From the NCBI RefSeq assembly GCF_004770265.1, contig NZ_RQGQ01000017.1:496001-560000 (forward strand): a stretch of 64,000 nucleotides of DNA. The letters are read 5' to 3'. The notes beneath the pieces are model-generated. The model searched no databases and was not told the DNA's origin. It was given only the letters and a program-made list of their open reading frames with translations. Positions 26,113 to 35,658 of the stretch are shown here, piece by piece; within the stretch, counting starts at the first letter, position 1; the number at the start of each line of letters is the position of its first letter. The position numbers and the translations under genes were made by a program. This DNA comes from Leptospira congkakensis (GTDB taxonomy: Bacteria; Spirochaetota; Leptospiria; Leptospirales; Leptospiraceae).

Positions 26113-28755
26113 TTAGTTGTTAATCAGTTCTTTATGTTTGTTTTTCATTTGGATGCATTTTTTCTCTGAATCAATTTGTTTCAAAAGAGTTTTTTTAACC
26201 GGTGCAGGAAGTTTTGGATGGTTTCCAGTAAACTTCTTTAGAATGAGAAGGGTTTCGTCTGTGCAAAAATCAGGAGCCAAACTTTTAGCAAAGGCATCTA
26301 AATAATTTTCGTCTTCACCTCGATTGAAGCTGTCGAGGGCATCAAAATACGTATCTAAAAAACTTAGTTGGATGTCTTTTTGGCTTTCGGGGAATAAAGA
26401 ATAAGAAACCACTCGAAGCGTGGAAGATGAATATTGACTCGATTTTGGGTTGAGAAGGATTTTGATCCATTTGTCTTTTACAGTGCGATTCGGTTCGGCT
26501 CCTTCGGCCGCCAAACTAGAGTTTACCCCTCGACTAGAAGGATCTACTTTTTTCTCACGATCGATGATGGATTGGATTTGGGTCCTGTCTGTTTCCAAGG
26601 AACTTAGTTTTACGATTAGGTTCCATCGTAAGTCTTGATCGATTTTTAATCCGTTCACGGAGAGTTTGTTTTCCAAAAAGTCGTACAAACGTTTTTTTGC
26701 TGCTTTTGAATAAGTTGAATCAATCAGTGATACAAATAAATATCTTTGTTCGTCACTTCCTGGTTTTGTTTTGTTTAGTTCTTCCCAGAGAAAACTTTGT
26801 AGGGAATCAAAATCACGAATTCGTTTTTCTTCGGGAAACCAGAATCGACTGGTGACGTAGGTGGAACCGTTATCACCGGCTACACGTGATAAAATCCAAC
26901 GTTTGATTTTTGTATCAGATTCTTTTGGGTACAGACGAATGGCAGTGTCTTTGAATTCATCAAAGGTAATATTTGCTAACTGGACTTGTCTAAAATAATC
27001 AGTCCATAAAATGAGTTTTCTCATTGGGTCTGTATCATATTCTAAAACATATTCCAGATTTTCTTTGTTAGGATCTGTCCATTTCCAAATGGCAAAGTCA
27101 TGATCCTCGGCATTGATAAAACTATAATCGGGACAGGTTTTTACCTGAAAGATAGCATTGGAAGAACGGCCCGAATAAATCACTGGAAATTCTTCAAAGG
27201 AAAGTTGTTTGTTTGGTTTATCAAAATAATAAAGACCGAGTATGGTTTTATGATCCCTGAGTTTGTTTTCTAAACCAGGAGCCGATTGTACAATTTTCCA
27301 ATACAATTGGTTTTCGGCACAAACGGTTGTTAGTTCAATTTGGTTGGTTCCTTTGGTTTCCAACCAATCTTTAGACCATTTTTTCATTGGGAAACCACTC
27401 GCAAATTCCAACTCTTTTAAAAAGTCAGTCAGTGTCGAATTTGAATATGAATATTTACGAAGGTAGTTTTGTACTCCACGTTGGAAGGCTTCTTCTCCAA
27501 TAAAATAAACTAACTGTTTGAGGACTGAAGCTCCTTTCCCATAAGTGATTCCATCAAATTGAGTGAAAGCTTCTTCCGTGTCAGAAACTTTTGCTTCTAC
27601 TGGATGGTTGGTAATATAACTATCTTCATCGTAAGCCCATTGTTTCATTTTTTCAAAAAAACTAATCCAAGTTTCTTTGAATTCGGAATTTTTTGCTTGG
27701 GCTAGGCTTGCCATATAGGTCGCAAAACTTTCGTTAAGCCAAAGTCCATTCCACCAACGCATGGTGACCAGGTTTCCAAACCACATATGTGCCATTTCGT
27801 GTAAAACAACATCAGAAAGATTTTCTCTTTGGGATCTTGTCATTGGTGCGCGAGATACAAAACGTTCCGAAAAAGTTACGGCCCCAACATTTTCCATGGC
27901 TCCAAAATTAAACTCTGGAACGATGATCTGATCATATTTTAAGAAGGGGTAAGGGATTCCAAAATAAGAATTAAAAAAAGCAAATCCTTCTTTGGTAAAG
28001 GTAAACCAGTCTTTTGGATCTACATATTTTGCGAGAGACTTTCTAACAAATAATCTTAAAGGGATGGATTCAAAGTTATCTTCCCAAACTTGGTAAGGGC
28101 CTGCGTGGAGAGAAAAAACATAGGTTGAAATTTTTGCCGACTCTGGAAAAGAAAACGAAATTTCATCGGGGTTGGTTCCTTTGGATTGGCCATTGGGTAG
28201 TGTTGTGGAAATGACCTTCCAATTTTTAGGAACAGTTGCATTGAGTTGGAATGTAGCTTTTAAATCGGGTTGGTCAAAACAAGGGAACATTTTGTTCGCA
28301 TGGAATGCTTCGAATTGAGAATACAAATACACTTCTTTATCATCGGGATCAGTGAATTTATGAAGACCGTTTCCCGTTTTTGCATAAGGTGTTTCAAATT
28401 CAACAGTGAGAGTGTTATTTCCAATCATCAAATGGTTTGATGGCAATTGGATATGACCATTTTCGTAAGGAAGATTTGTGAGATTTTCTTCGTTTAGAAC
28501 AATACTTTTGATTTTCCCTTGGTAATAATCCAACCGTAGGTCTTTGAGTTTTTTTCCCAAAAATTGAATTTTGACCTTTCCTGTAAAACTATCTCCTGAA
28601 GTTAAATGAACATCCAATTCGTAATGAATGTCTTCGACGATTTCGAACCGAGATTCGGCTTCCGATTGCGTTAGGTGGTAAACCGGTTTTTTGAGACGGC
28701 AATCCAAAAGCAAAACAAAGGGAAGTAAGGTAAAAATTTGTAAAAGTTTTTTCAT
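26113..28755 (-). CDS. M1 family (PepN-like) aminopeptidase lipoprotein (880 aa)
   Basis: A zinc exopeptidase that removes N-terminal residues. The lipobox is VLLLDC, unusual for PepN, which is cytoplasmic in E. coli; this copy is probably periplasmic or surface linked. Motifs are GAMENVGAVTF near residue 288, HEMAHMWFGNLVT near 322 with the distal Glu in NESFATY, and the N-terminal beta domain with FPCFDQP near 157. The C-terminal ERAP1-like helical region is complete and the length is normal. TRL-like lipoprotein genes follow; the amidase gene lies 15 bases upstream. Confidence 0.93.
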   Translation of the reverse strand: MKKLLQIFTLLPFVLLLDCRLKKPVYHLTQSEAESRFEIVEDIHYELDVHLTSGDSFTGKVKIQFLGKKLKDLRLDYYQGKIKSIVLNEENLTNLPYENGHIQLPSNHLMIGNNTLTVEFETPYAKTGNGLHKFTDPDDKEVYLYSQFEAFHANKMFPCFDQPDLKATFQLNATVPKNWKVISTTLPNGQSKGTNPDEISFSFPESAKISTYVFSLHAGPYQVWEDNFESIPLRLFVRKSLAKYVDPKDWFTFTKEGFAFFNSYFGIPYPFLKYDQIIVPEFNFGAMENVGAVTFSERFVSRAPMTRSQRENLSDVVLHEMAHMWFGNLVTMRWWNGLWLNESFATYMASLAQAKNSEFKETWISFFEKMKQWAYDEDSYITNHPVEAKVSDTEEAFTQFDGITYGKGASVLKQLVYFIGEEAFQRGVQNYLRKYSYSNSTLTDFLKELEFASGFPMKKWSKDWLETKGTNQIELTTVCAENQLYWKIVQSAPGLENKLRDHKTILGLYYFDKPNKQLSFEEFPVIYSGRSSNAIFQVKTCPDYSFINAEDHDFAIWKWTDPNKENLEYVLEYDTDPMRKLILWTDYFRQVQLANITFDEFKDTAIRLYPKESDTKIKRWILSRVAGDNGSTYVTSRFWFPEEKRIRDFDSLQSFLWEELNKTKPGSDEQRYLFVSLIDSTYSKAAKKRLYDFLENKLSVNGLKIDQDLRWNLIVKLSSLETDRTQIQSIIDREKKVDPSSRGVNSSLAAEGAEPNRTVKDKWIKILLNPKSSQYSSSTLRVVSYSLFPESQKDIQLSFLDTYFDALDSFNRGEDENYLDAFAKSLAPDFCTDETLLILKKFTGNHPKLPAPVKKTLLKQIDSEKKCIQMKNKHKELINN

Positions 28756-28770
28756 AGAAGCTCCGTCTCG

Positions 28771-30195
28771 TTAAGGTTGAAAATTACGATATAAAATGGC
28801 CCAATCGATAGACTTTCGATTTTTCCATTCTGGTTCGCTATAGTATTTGCCACCAATCGAATTTAGGATCATTTCCATATAGTCTTCGCCTGGATCAAAG
28901 TCTTTTGCGTTTAGGAAAATGGAACCACCCCACTTTTTCTTGGCTTGGGTATGGCTAAAAACACCTGACAAATCTTCTAATTTTTCGTTAGAAAGTGGAA
29001 TTTTGTATTTGGTAGTGAGTTCCGTCACCAGATTTTTTACTGTTTGGATTTGTTCGGGTTGTTTGAGTAGCTCTTCTGTATCTTTGGCAATGATTTCGAT
29101 TTGGATGCAGTTGTCGTTTGTACCCGTAGCAGCCGCGGCTCTATCTTCTAAAACATCTACCAATTGATAGGCCTTTCCGTTATTATCGATCATGATGGAT
29201 GCGGTTAGGTTACGTGCTTCGAGTGTACGAAGGGATTTAAAGTATTCCGAAATGGCAGTGTAGTGTAAAACCACACAGCTAGGTTTGATTTTTCCTCGGA
29301 AGGTATACTTAACACGGTATTCTTCAGGAGGATAACCTTTCTCATCTTTCTCAAGATATGTAAAAGATATTTTTTCTGGTTTGGTGATTCCTCTACCATT
29401 GGTAGGTTTGAAAGTTTCTTTTAAAATATCTTTGTTTTCTTTTTTTAAAACCCAACCAGTAACAAAACGATCTTTCCAATCATCTTCCTCATAATATTTT
29501 CCATCGATTTCAGAAAGAATTTGTTTGAGTGCGAGTTCACTTCCACAAGGAGAAAAATCTACAAATCCGCCAAACCTTCGTTTGGTTTGATTATGAGTAA
29601 ATACTCCTTTTTTAGAGATTACATCGTAATTGGATTTGGGAATGTTTAGTTCTTCTGTCAGATAAGAAATGACTTGGTTTAAGGCGCCGCGTTGTTTTCG
29701 GTTGTTGTAGAGAGTTTCTTGAGTTCCTTCATAAACGAGATGGATGGATTCTAAATCGATTCCCGGTGCGGCCGACCATTCATGATTTAAAAACTCGGGA
29801 TCTCCAAAGATATTTCCTTCTGAGTCCACATAAACATGAAACATAAATTGGTTATCAACGGATAGTTTCAAGAAATCAGGGAACTTACGTTTTCCCGAAT
29901 TGTGAAGTATGATGGCGGAAACTGATTTTGGGTCTCGTGATTTGGAGAGAGAACTCCATTTTACATTCTTTACCGACTCTAGTTCGTTATAAGATACCAA
30001 ACCTTGGATGCGAATGGATGGATAGTCGGGGGCCCTTCGAAAAATACCAATACATCCAGTAAAAATAAGGAAAATGAGTGATAATTTTACAAGTTTCTGA
30101 CACAATGGGTTCAAAAATAAATCAAGGACAAGTGACTTGGAGCCGTATACACCCTTTATCCTATCGCGAAATCGTTTCTTAAAGTTTTCTCTCAA
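28771..30195 (-). CDS. Lipoprotein with two tandem N-acetylmuramoyl-L-alanine amidase-2 domains (474 aa)
   Basis: The lipobox is FLIFTGC near residue 48. Domain 1 (about 90-230) has IILHNSG, VFTHNQ and SPCG in the zinc-ligand positions; domain 2 (about 305-455) has VVLHYTA, VFSHTQ and DPGED. Both His ligands are present in both domains, while the third ligand is Cys in domain 1 and Asp in domain 2. Tandem amidase domains in one lipoprotein are uncommon. It probably trims peptidoglycan from the outer membrane side. The first 30 residues overlap the divergent gene; a TTG at 30105 would give a standard signal peptide and remove the overlap. Confidence 0.82.
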   Translation of the reverse strand: MRENFKKRFRDRIKGVYGSKSLVLDLFLNPLCQKLVKLSLIFLIFTGCIGIFRRAPDYPSIRIQGLVSYNELESVKNVKWSSLSKSRDPKSVSAIILHNSGKRKFPDFLKLSVDNQFMFHVYVDSEGNIFGDPEFLNHEWSAAPGIDLESIHLVYEGTQETLYNNRKQRGALNQVISYLTEELNIPKSNYDVISKKGVFTHNQTKRRFGGFVDFSPCGSELALKQILSEIDGKYYEEDDWKDRFVTGWVLKKENKDILKETFKPTNGRGITKPEKISFTYLEKDEKGYPPEEYRVKYTFRGKIKPSCVVLHYTAISEYFKSLRTLEARNLTASIMIDNNGKAYQLVDVLEDRAAAATGTNDNCIQIEIIAKDTEELLKQPEQIQTVKNLVTELTTKYKIPLSNEKLEDLSGVFSHTQAKKKWGGSIFLNAKDFDPGEDYMEMILNSIGGKYYSEPEWKNRKSIDWAILYRNFQP

Positions 30196-30643
30196 ATGTT
30201 TTGCCTTAACTGCAGTTTCGATTCAGGGAGTGAATTGTGGTCCAGGCCTTGCCACTCCCGCTCTCCGAGGAATTTCCCCAGAACAATACCACAGTTTTCG
30301 TAGCTTGCAAGAAGTCTTCTTAAGCGACAACCCCATTCCGAATTTTGATTTAGGATTAGCATTGGATAATTATGTGTACGGACATCCTTATCCTATTGAA
30401 ACAGAAAGCGTTATACAATTGTTAGCTACTGTTCCTTCCTCCATTTTAGCAGCCATCGCACTTGATTTTTCTTTCACTCCGATTGTGAAACTTCCTATGG
30501 AAGAAAGGATCAAAAGATTACAAGAGTGGAAACATTCCTCACTTGGTCTCAAACGTGGGGTTTATGCGATCCTTAGACAAATTTCATTTTTCCTTTTAAG
30601 TTCCGACAAAGAGTACCAAAAATTTGTCGGTTATATCCAATAA
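30137..30643 (+). CDS. Small subunit of a GMC dehydrogenase, gluconate-2-dehydrogenase subunit 3-like (168 aa)
   Basis: The C-terminal 60 residues (KLPMEERIKRLQEWKHSS, then GVYAILRQISFFLLSSD and KFVGY) match the gluconate-2-dehydrogenase subunit 3 pattern. The N-terminus reads SRNRFLKFSLKCFALTA, a twin-arginine motif in the RNR variant, followed by a possible lipobox VNC. The start is TTG with AAGGA eight bases upstream. The large GMC flavoprotein gene follows, as in typical two-subunit dehydrogenases where the small subunit carries the Tat signal for the complex. Confidence 0.7.
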   Translation: MEPYTPFILSRNRFLKFSLKCFALTAVSIQGVNCGPGLATPALRGISPEQYHSFRSLQEVFLSDNPIPNFDLGLALDNYVYGHPYPIETESVIQLLATVPSSILAAIALDFSFTPIVKLPMEERIKRLQEWKHSSLGLKRGVYAILRQISFFLLSSDKEYQKFVGYIQ

Positions 30644-30653
30644 GGCGGACACC

Positions 30654-32261
30654 ATGGGAATTCCTGTTTTTAACGAAAAAATCATCACACCAAAAAAACA
30701 CGCAGAGATCATCAAAGAAAACAAAATTGAAAATGGAACTTGGGAACTGAATGCCGATGTTGTCATCATTGGTTCTGGTGCCGGTGGAGCCGTTGCGGCC
30801 AGTGAACTTGCTAGAAATGGTTGGAAAGTAGTCCTCATTGAAGAGGGAAGTTACTTTACCCCTGCACAGTTCAATTCTGATGAATTCATCTCGCAAGCAA
30901 GGCTCTACAGGGATGCCGGCTTTATTGTAACCGAAGAACAAACGTTATCGATTTTACAAGGGAAGTCCATCGGTGGATCCACAACTGTCAATTGGCAAAC
31001 CTCACTTTATCCTCCTGACTATGTGACGAATGAATGGAGTGAACGATTTGGATGGCAAGGTTATTCCCGTGAAGAAATGGATTCTTATGTTTCGGAAGTC
31101 CATGAAAGATTGGGTGTGCATGAAGTTCCAGATAACTTAGTGAATGCGAATAACAATGTACTTCGTGTTGGTGGAAAAAAAATTGGCCTCACTCCACAGG
31201 TGCTTCGCAATAACAACCGAGGTTGTATTGGACTTGGTCGTTGTGGACTTGGTTGTCCTATCAATGCAAAACAATCTGCATTTCTAACTTGGATTCCCGA
31301 TGCGATTGAAGCGGGTGCGATTGTTGTTTCGAATATGCGAGCGGCAAAAATCAAAGAAGGAAAAATCAAAACGGTTGTAGCTGAGTTTACTCCTGATGCA
31401 TATGAAACAGCTCCCAAAGAAGTCATCCAAATCATGGAAATCAGTGCTCCTGTTGTGATCGTGAGTGCTGGTGCCATTGAAGGTCCTGCTCTTTTGCAAA
31501 GGAGTGGGATTGGGAATGGATGGGTGGGTAGAAATCTAAAAGTCCATCCTACATCGACCATCTTTGGAAAATTTGATTCCGAAATCAAAATGTTCCAAGG
31601 CCCACCACAATCCATTGTGATCAAAGACGGTCACAATCAAAATGGAACTGGTTACGGATTTTGGTTGGAAGCGGCGCCTTACCGACCTACACTTGCTTCT
31701 TCCCTCGTTCCCTTTTACGGCAAACAACAATTTGATGTGATGAAGGATTTTACCAAATACAACGCTGGGATTGTTCTTGTTCGTGATGGAGCGGATGGAG
31801 AAGCCAACGCAAGTGTGAAGTATAGTTTGGGTAGACGAAAGGTTTATTTTGAACTAACACCTACAGACGGTCTCAATATGTTACGTGGATTAAAAGCCCT
31901 TGCGGAAGTGACAGTTGCTGCCGGAGCCAAAGAACTCATTTTTCCATTCACTCGGTTTACAGAACCATACAAAGTCACAGGTAATGACAACTTTGATTGG
32001 ATTTTGAAAGAAAGTACAAAACCAGGGGATCTAACGGTTGGTTCGGCGCATCCGCATGGTTCCATCCAGTCAGCAAATGATCCCGAAAAGGGTGCAGTTG
32101 ATTTAAATTTGGAAATTTATGGTCATAAAAACATATTTGTCATGGATGCCTCAGTTTACCCTACAGGACTTTCGGTGAATCCACAAATAACGACGATGAG
32201 TATCGTTCTCAGAGCCTCGAGAAATCTGGCCTCACAAAAAGAAGAAAGAACGAAGATCTAA
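30654..32261 (+). CDS. GMC family FAD oxidoreductase (535 aa)
   Basis: An alcohol or sugar dehydrogenase with bound FAD. The dinucleotide-binding motif VVIIGSGAGGAVAASELA lies near residue 36, SIGGSTTVNW (GMC signature 1 region) near 110, SAGAIEGPALLQRSGIG (signature 2) near 280, and the active-site His in VGSAHPHGS with NPQITTMSI near the C-terminus. A Cys-rich stretch GCIGLGRCGLGCP near 195 is typical of cholesterol-oxidase-like and long-chain alcohol branches. The start ATG has AAGGCGG five bases upstream. The small subunit gene just before suggests an exported complex; the substrate is unknown. Confidence 0.88.
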   Translation: MGIPVFNEKIITPKKHAEIIKENKIENGTWELNADVVIIGSGAGGAVAASELARNGWKVVLIEEGSYFTPAQFNSDEFISQARLYRDAGFIVTEEQTLSILQGKSIGGSTTVNWQTSLYPPDYVTNEWSERFGWQGYSREEMDSYVSEVHERLGVHEVPDNLVNANNNVLRVGGKKIGLTPQVLRNNNRGCIGLGRCGLGCPINAKQSAFLTWIPDAIEAGAIVVSNMRAAKIKEGKIKTVVAEFTPDAYETAPKEVIQIMEISAPVVIVSAGAIEGPALLQRSGIGNGWVGRNLKVHPTSTIFGKFDSEIKMFQGPPQSIVIKDGHNQNGTGYGFWLEAAPYRPTLASSLVPFYGKQQFDVMKDFTKYNAGIVLVRDGADGEANASVKYSLGRRKVYFELTPTDGLNMLRGLKALAEVTVAAGAKELIFPFTRFTEPYKVTGNDNFDWILKESTKPGDLTVGSAHPHGSIQSANDPEKGAVDLNLEIYGHKNIFVMDASVYPTGLSVNPQITTMSIVLRASRNLASQKEERTKI

Positions 32262-32314
32262 CTTTTTTCCAAAAATCCCTTTCATTCCCATGGGTTCCAA
32301 CTAGTTTGGAATCC

Positions 32315-33889
32315 GTGCGGAAATATCTTTCCTTAGTTTTTATCTTTGTAATCTTTCAACCTACACTCTTCGCAATTGATAGTGATGCGATGAAGGAAGG
32401 AAAAAAGGCTTTTTCAAAAAAAGCCTATGGCGAAGCGATTAAAAAATTTACAAAACACGCCGACTCACACCCGCAAGACGGTGAGGCTTATATGTATTTG
32501 GGTTATATCTATGAATATAAAAAAGATTATCCCAAATCCATTCAAAACTTTAGAAGAGCAGCCGATTTGGATTTGGACAAAGACCAAAGAAAAACTGTCC
32601 TTCTCAAACTTGCTCTATTTTTTAATTACCACCAAGACTGGAATTTATCAGCAACATACTCTTCTCGATATCTGAAATACGATCCTAAAAATGAAGAGGT
32701 TCAAAAGATTTACAATCGCGCTGTGGGAAACAAAGGGAATCCTTCATCCACACATACGTATTCGCATCCAACAAAAGTAGAAACGAAGCCCATAGAGCCG
32801 AAACATTCGGAGATTAAAAAGGACAGTTCTAAAAAACCAGAAGAAGTTTCAGAAGCGGGAGAAACGACAAAACCAAGTGAATCCTATGAACAACTTTTGG
32901 CAAACCAACCCCACCTAGAAGATGTTCGTTGGGATTATGTTTTGTCTTTGTTTGATGAAAAAAAATACGATAAAGCGGAAGCCAATCTTAAAATCCTAAT
33001 CGAAAAAAATCCATCTAGATCCAGATACCATTACAAACTAGGGATAGTCAAACTAAGACAGGATGATCCAAAGTCTGCGATTGAATCTTTTGAACGGGCT
33101 AAAAAAAATCCATTTTCCAAAGACACTAATGTATTTTTATACTATGTATATTTGAATGAAGGATTCGCCTTTCAAAAGTTAGCCGAAATTGATAAAGCAG
33201 AAACATCTTTCCAACAAGCTTACAAACAATTACAAAAAGACCCTCCGCTTTTGGCTTTGGCAAGGTTGTACGAACAAAAATCGGATTGGGAAAATTGTAT
33301 TTCCTCTGCTGACAAAGCTTTGTCACTCAATCCAAACCAAGTAGAATCTCATATGTTTCGTTTTGTTTGTATGTTTGAAGCAGGCAAAAGAACAAAAAAA
33401 TTTGACACAAGCTTTGCCAAGTATTCTGAATTTATTGATTCGAAATTTTCGGACCTGACACAAACTCCAGAAAAATACCAAGTTGGATTTATCAAACTGG
33501 CAAGGCGGTACACGGAGACCAATGCCTTTGACAAAGCAGAAATCTATTTTTCAGTTTTAGAAAAAGATCCGGCTCGGGCAGAATCTCGGGAATTTTTGTT
33601 CTATCGTGGGCGTAATTATTTTTATTCAGGGAAAGTGGACTCTGCCATTTCTATCCTTCAAAAAGTAACAGGTTCTTCCTCGGGTCATTACCTTCTTGCT
33701 AGATGTTATTCCAAAAAGGGAGATCTCGCGAAAACCAAAGAACAGTTTAAGTTGGCTGCCGACTTAAAACCAGAGTATTGGACTTCTGAATCTTTGGAAA
33801 AAGATTTTAAAGAGGTTTGGAAGGATTCTTCCTTTCGAGAATTTATCGGAACAAAAGCGGGTACTGTGAGTGCCCAAGTCCAACCATAA
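32315..33889 (+). CDS. TPR-repeat exported protein (about 524 aa)
   Basis: A signal peptide (KYLSLVFIFVIFQPTLFA) is followed by tetratricopeptide repeats, clearest at AYGEAIKKFTKHADSHPQD, KDYPKSIQNFRRAADLD, KKYDKAEANLKILIEKNP and DDPKSAIESFERAKKN, with a Lys/Glu/Pro-rich linker near residues 145-200. TPR proteins scaffold complexes; the partner is not known. The start may be the GTG chosen here or a TTG three codons earlier. It lies about 50 bases after the GMC gene on the same strand. Confidence 0.8.
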   Translation: MRKYLSLVFIFVIFQPTLFAIDSDAMKEGKKAFSKKAYGEAIKKFTKHADSHPQDGEAYMYLGYIYEYKKDYPKSIQNFRRAADLDLDKDQRKTVLLKLALFFNYHQDWNLSATYSSRYLKYDPKNEEVQKIYNRAVGNKGNPSSTHTYSHPTKVETKPIEPKHSEIKKDSSKKPEEVSEAGETTKPSESYEQLLANQPHLEDVRWDYVLSLFDEKKYDKAEANLKILIEKNPSRSRYHYKLGIVKLRQDDPKSAIESFERAKKNPFSKDTNVFLYYVYLNEGFAFQKLAEIDKAETSFQQAYKQLQKDPPLLALARLYEQKSDWENCISSADKALSLNPNQVESHMFRFVCMFEAGKRTKKFDTSFAKYSEFIDSKFSDLTQTPEKYQVGFIKLARRYTETNAFDKAEIYFSVLEKDPARAESREFLFYRGRNYFYSGKVDSAISILQKVTGSSSGHYLLARCYSKKGDLAKTKEQFKLAADLKPEYWTSESLEKDFKEVWKDSSFREFIGTKAGTVSAQVQP

Positions 33890-33927
33890 TCAGTTACAAG
33901 TGTTGGTTTAAAATTTCAAACAGACAG

Positions 33928-33953
33928 AACCTCGAAAGACTCCTTCCGAGGTT
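33928..33953. terminator. Weak hairpin between convergent genes
   Basis: AACCTCG (33928-33934) pairs with CGAGGTT (33947-33953) between the TPR and aroD stops. The T-tract is poor on both strands, so this may be a bidirectional terminator of modest strength. Confidence 0.35.
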
Positions 33954-33961
33954 GGAACATT

Positions 33962-34678
33962 CTAATCTTCTTTTGAATCTTTTCCGGAACCTGGACTTTT
34001 AAACAAATCGGCTCTTAATTTTTTAAAGGTATCTACTGAAATTTGCCCAGGAGCTTTTGGTTCGCCTAACGTCATATAGGTGAATGAAGAATGAAATTTA
34101 TCTCCAAAAACGCGAGATATGAGCCCAAGTTCACCCATACAAATTCCAATCATTGTATTTGATTTAGATAAAAGTTTGATATCGTTTAAAAAATCGGCGG
34201 TTTCTTCAATGTCTTCTGGCGTGATTGCAAACTTGAAGATTGGGTTTTTCTTTTTTACGGGTTTTGCTTTGTTAATGAAATTGGTCATTTCATTCGCAAG
34301 GATAGACTTTTTAAAAGAATGATAGGAATAAATGATTCTATAGTTTAGAGTTTCGTAATTGCGAAAGATGGTATCTTCACGATTCAATTCAATGTCTAGA
34401 TAGTTGGCATTGTCATTAAAATCTTTCAGGATTCCTTCCACATCTTCATGGAAAAGTTTTACATAAGACCGAACACTACTATCTTCTGCTCTTCTATATG
34501 TGAATAGAACGGGAAGACCGAGTGCCTTCAGCTTTTTTTTCATTTCTTTTTGGATGTAATTTCTCGAAAAAAGATCCAATCGAACTTCGATGATATCGAC
34601 ATCTTTTACATCTTTTTTTTGTAAATGGCGAAGGTCGTCTTCACCAACAGAAGCAACGATCTTATAGGAATCTGGCAT
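33962..34678 (-). CDS. aroD: 3-dehydroquinate dehydratase, type I (238 aa)
   Basis: Shikimate pathway enzyme that dehydrates 3-dehydroquinate through a Schiff base. Visible active-site elements are EVRLD near residue 31, the catalytic His in YSYHSF near 120, the Schiff-base Lys in IFKFA near 149, the Arg in GLISRVFG near 188, and the C-terminal APGQIS loop. The first quarter is more charged than in E. coli AroD. It is the last gene of the tonB-like/nusG-like/kdsD group, 5 bases after kdsD, and lies 2 kb from aroC on the other strand, so two shikimate genes are close. Confidence 0.88.
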   Translation of the reverse strand: MPDSYKIVASVGEDDLRHLQKKDVKDVDIIEVRLDLFSRNYIQKEMKKKLKALGLPVLFTYRRAEDSSVRSYVKLFHEDVEGILKDFNDNANYLDIELNREDTIFRNYETLNYRIIYSYHSFKKSILANEMTNFINKAKPVKKKNPIFKFAITPEDIEETADFLNDIKLLSKSNTMIGICMGELGLISRVFGDKFHSSFTYMTLGEPKAPGQISVDTFKKLRADLFKSPGSGKDSKED

Positions 34679-34683
34679 ATTAA

Positions 34684-35658
34684 TTAAAGTCCTTTTTGTA
34701 ATAAATCGTGAAGGGATATCATTCCCACAAAGAAACCCTTTTCATCCACAACGGGAGCTACAGAGATCGGTCTCTCGCGGCCTTCCATTTTGATGAGAAC
34801 ATCATAAGCTTTTTCTTCTGGTCGGAAACTATTTGGATTAACATTCATCATTTCCTTTGCCGTGACACTCGGTAATAGCGTATTTTTGGTCAGATATTTG
34901 CGGATGTCATAATCGGTAATGAGACCAACTAATTTGGAATTTGAATCCACAACTCCTGTGGCACCAATCCCTTTTTCAGTAATTTCTTTGAGAATGGTTT
35001 CTAAATTGGCATTTAGAGGAATGGAAGCATTTCTTTCTCCCTTTCGCATAACATCAGATAAAAACAAGGAAAGGCGTTTCCCCAGTCTACCTGCTGGATG
35101 GTATAAAGCAAAATCATTGGCTTGAAAATTCTTAAGTTCCATAAGAGCCACGGCAATGGCATCTCCGAGAACTAGTGCAATCGTTGTACTGGAAGTAGGA
35201 GCTAAATCCAAAGGGCAGGCTTCTTTTAAAACAGGAGTGATGATGACTACGTCGGAAAGAGAAGCTAATTTTGATTTGGCGTTAGCAGTGATCCCAACAA
35301 TTTTGGCACCAATTTTGCGAAGTGTAGGAAGAATGTAATTGAGTTCTTCTGATTCTCCACTTTTGCCGATGGCAAGAACAACATCATCGGGCCCAACAAT
35401 TCCTGAGTCCCCGTGAGAGGCATCAGTAGGGTGTAAAAAATAAGCCGAAGTTCCTGTCGAAGAAAGTGTATGAGAAATTTTTTTGGCGATATCACCTGAT
35501 TTACCAACGCCTGTTACAATGACTTTCCCTGTTGAATTTAAAATTAGATCGATACAGTCTTTGACAGAAGGATCTAATTGGTCACGGAAGTGAACGAGAG
35601 ATGAAATTTCATCATCTAGTGCTTGTTTTACGATTGATATTGTATCTTTTTCTTTCAT
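34684..35658 (-). CDS. kdsD: Arabinose-5-phosphate isomerase, KpsF/GutQ type (324 aa)
   Basis: Makes arabinose-5-phosphate for Kdo, the inner-core sugar of lipopolysaccharide. A SIS domain (about 30-170) contains TGVGKSGDIAKKISHTLSS, GDSGIVGPDD and the phosphate loop IGKSGESEELN, with CPLDLAPTSSTT typical of the KdsD subgroup. The motif YHPAGRLGKRL follows, then two CBS domains ending in GMISLHDLL. Length matches. The start overlaps the stop of the NusG-like gene by ATGA. Confidence 0.93.
   Translation of the reverse strand: MKEKDTISIVKQALDDEISSLVHFRDQLDPSVKDCIDLILNSTGKVIVTGVGKSGDIAKKISHTLSSTGTSAYFLHPTDASHGDSGIVGPDDVVLAIGKSGESEELNYILPTLRKIGAKIVGITANAKSKLASLSDVVIITPVLKEACPLDLAPTSSTTIALVLGDAIAVALMELKNFQANDFALYHPAGRLGKRLSLFLSDVMRKGERNASIPLNANLETILKEITEKGIGATGVVDSNSKLVGLITDYDIRKYLTKNTLLPSVTAKEMMNVNPNSFRPEEKAYDVLIKMEGRERPISVAPVVDEKGFFVGMISLHDLLQKGL

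Noticed and set aside
31085..31624. 179-codon frame on the minus strand
   Set aside because: Antisense to the GMC oxidoreductase, which is clearly the real gene; no recognisable family.
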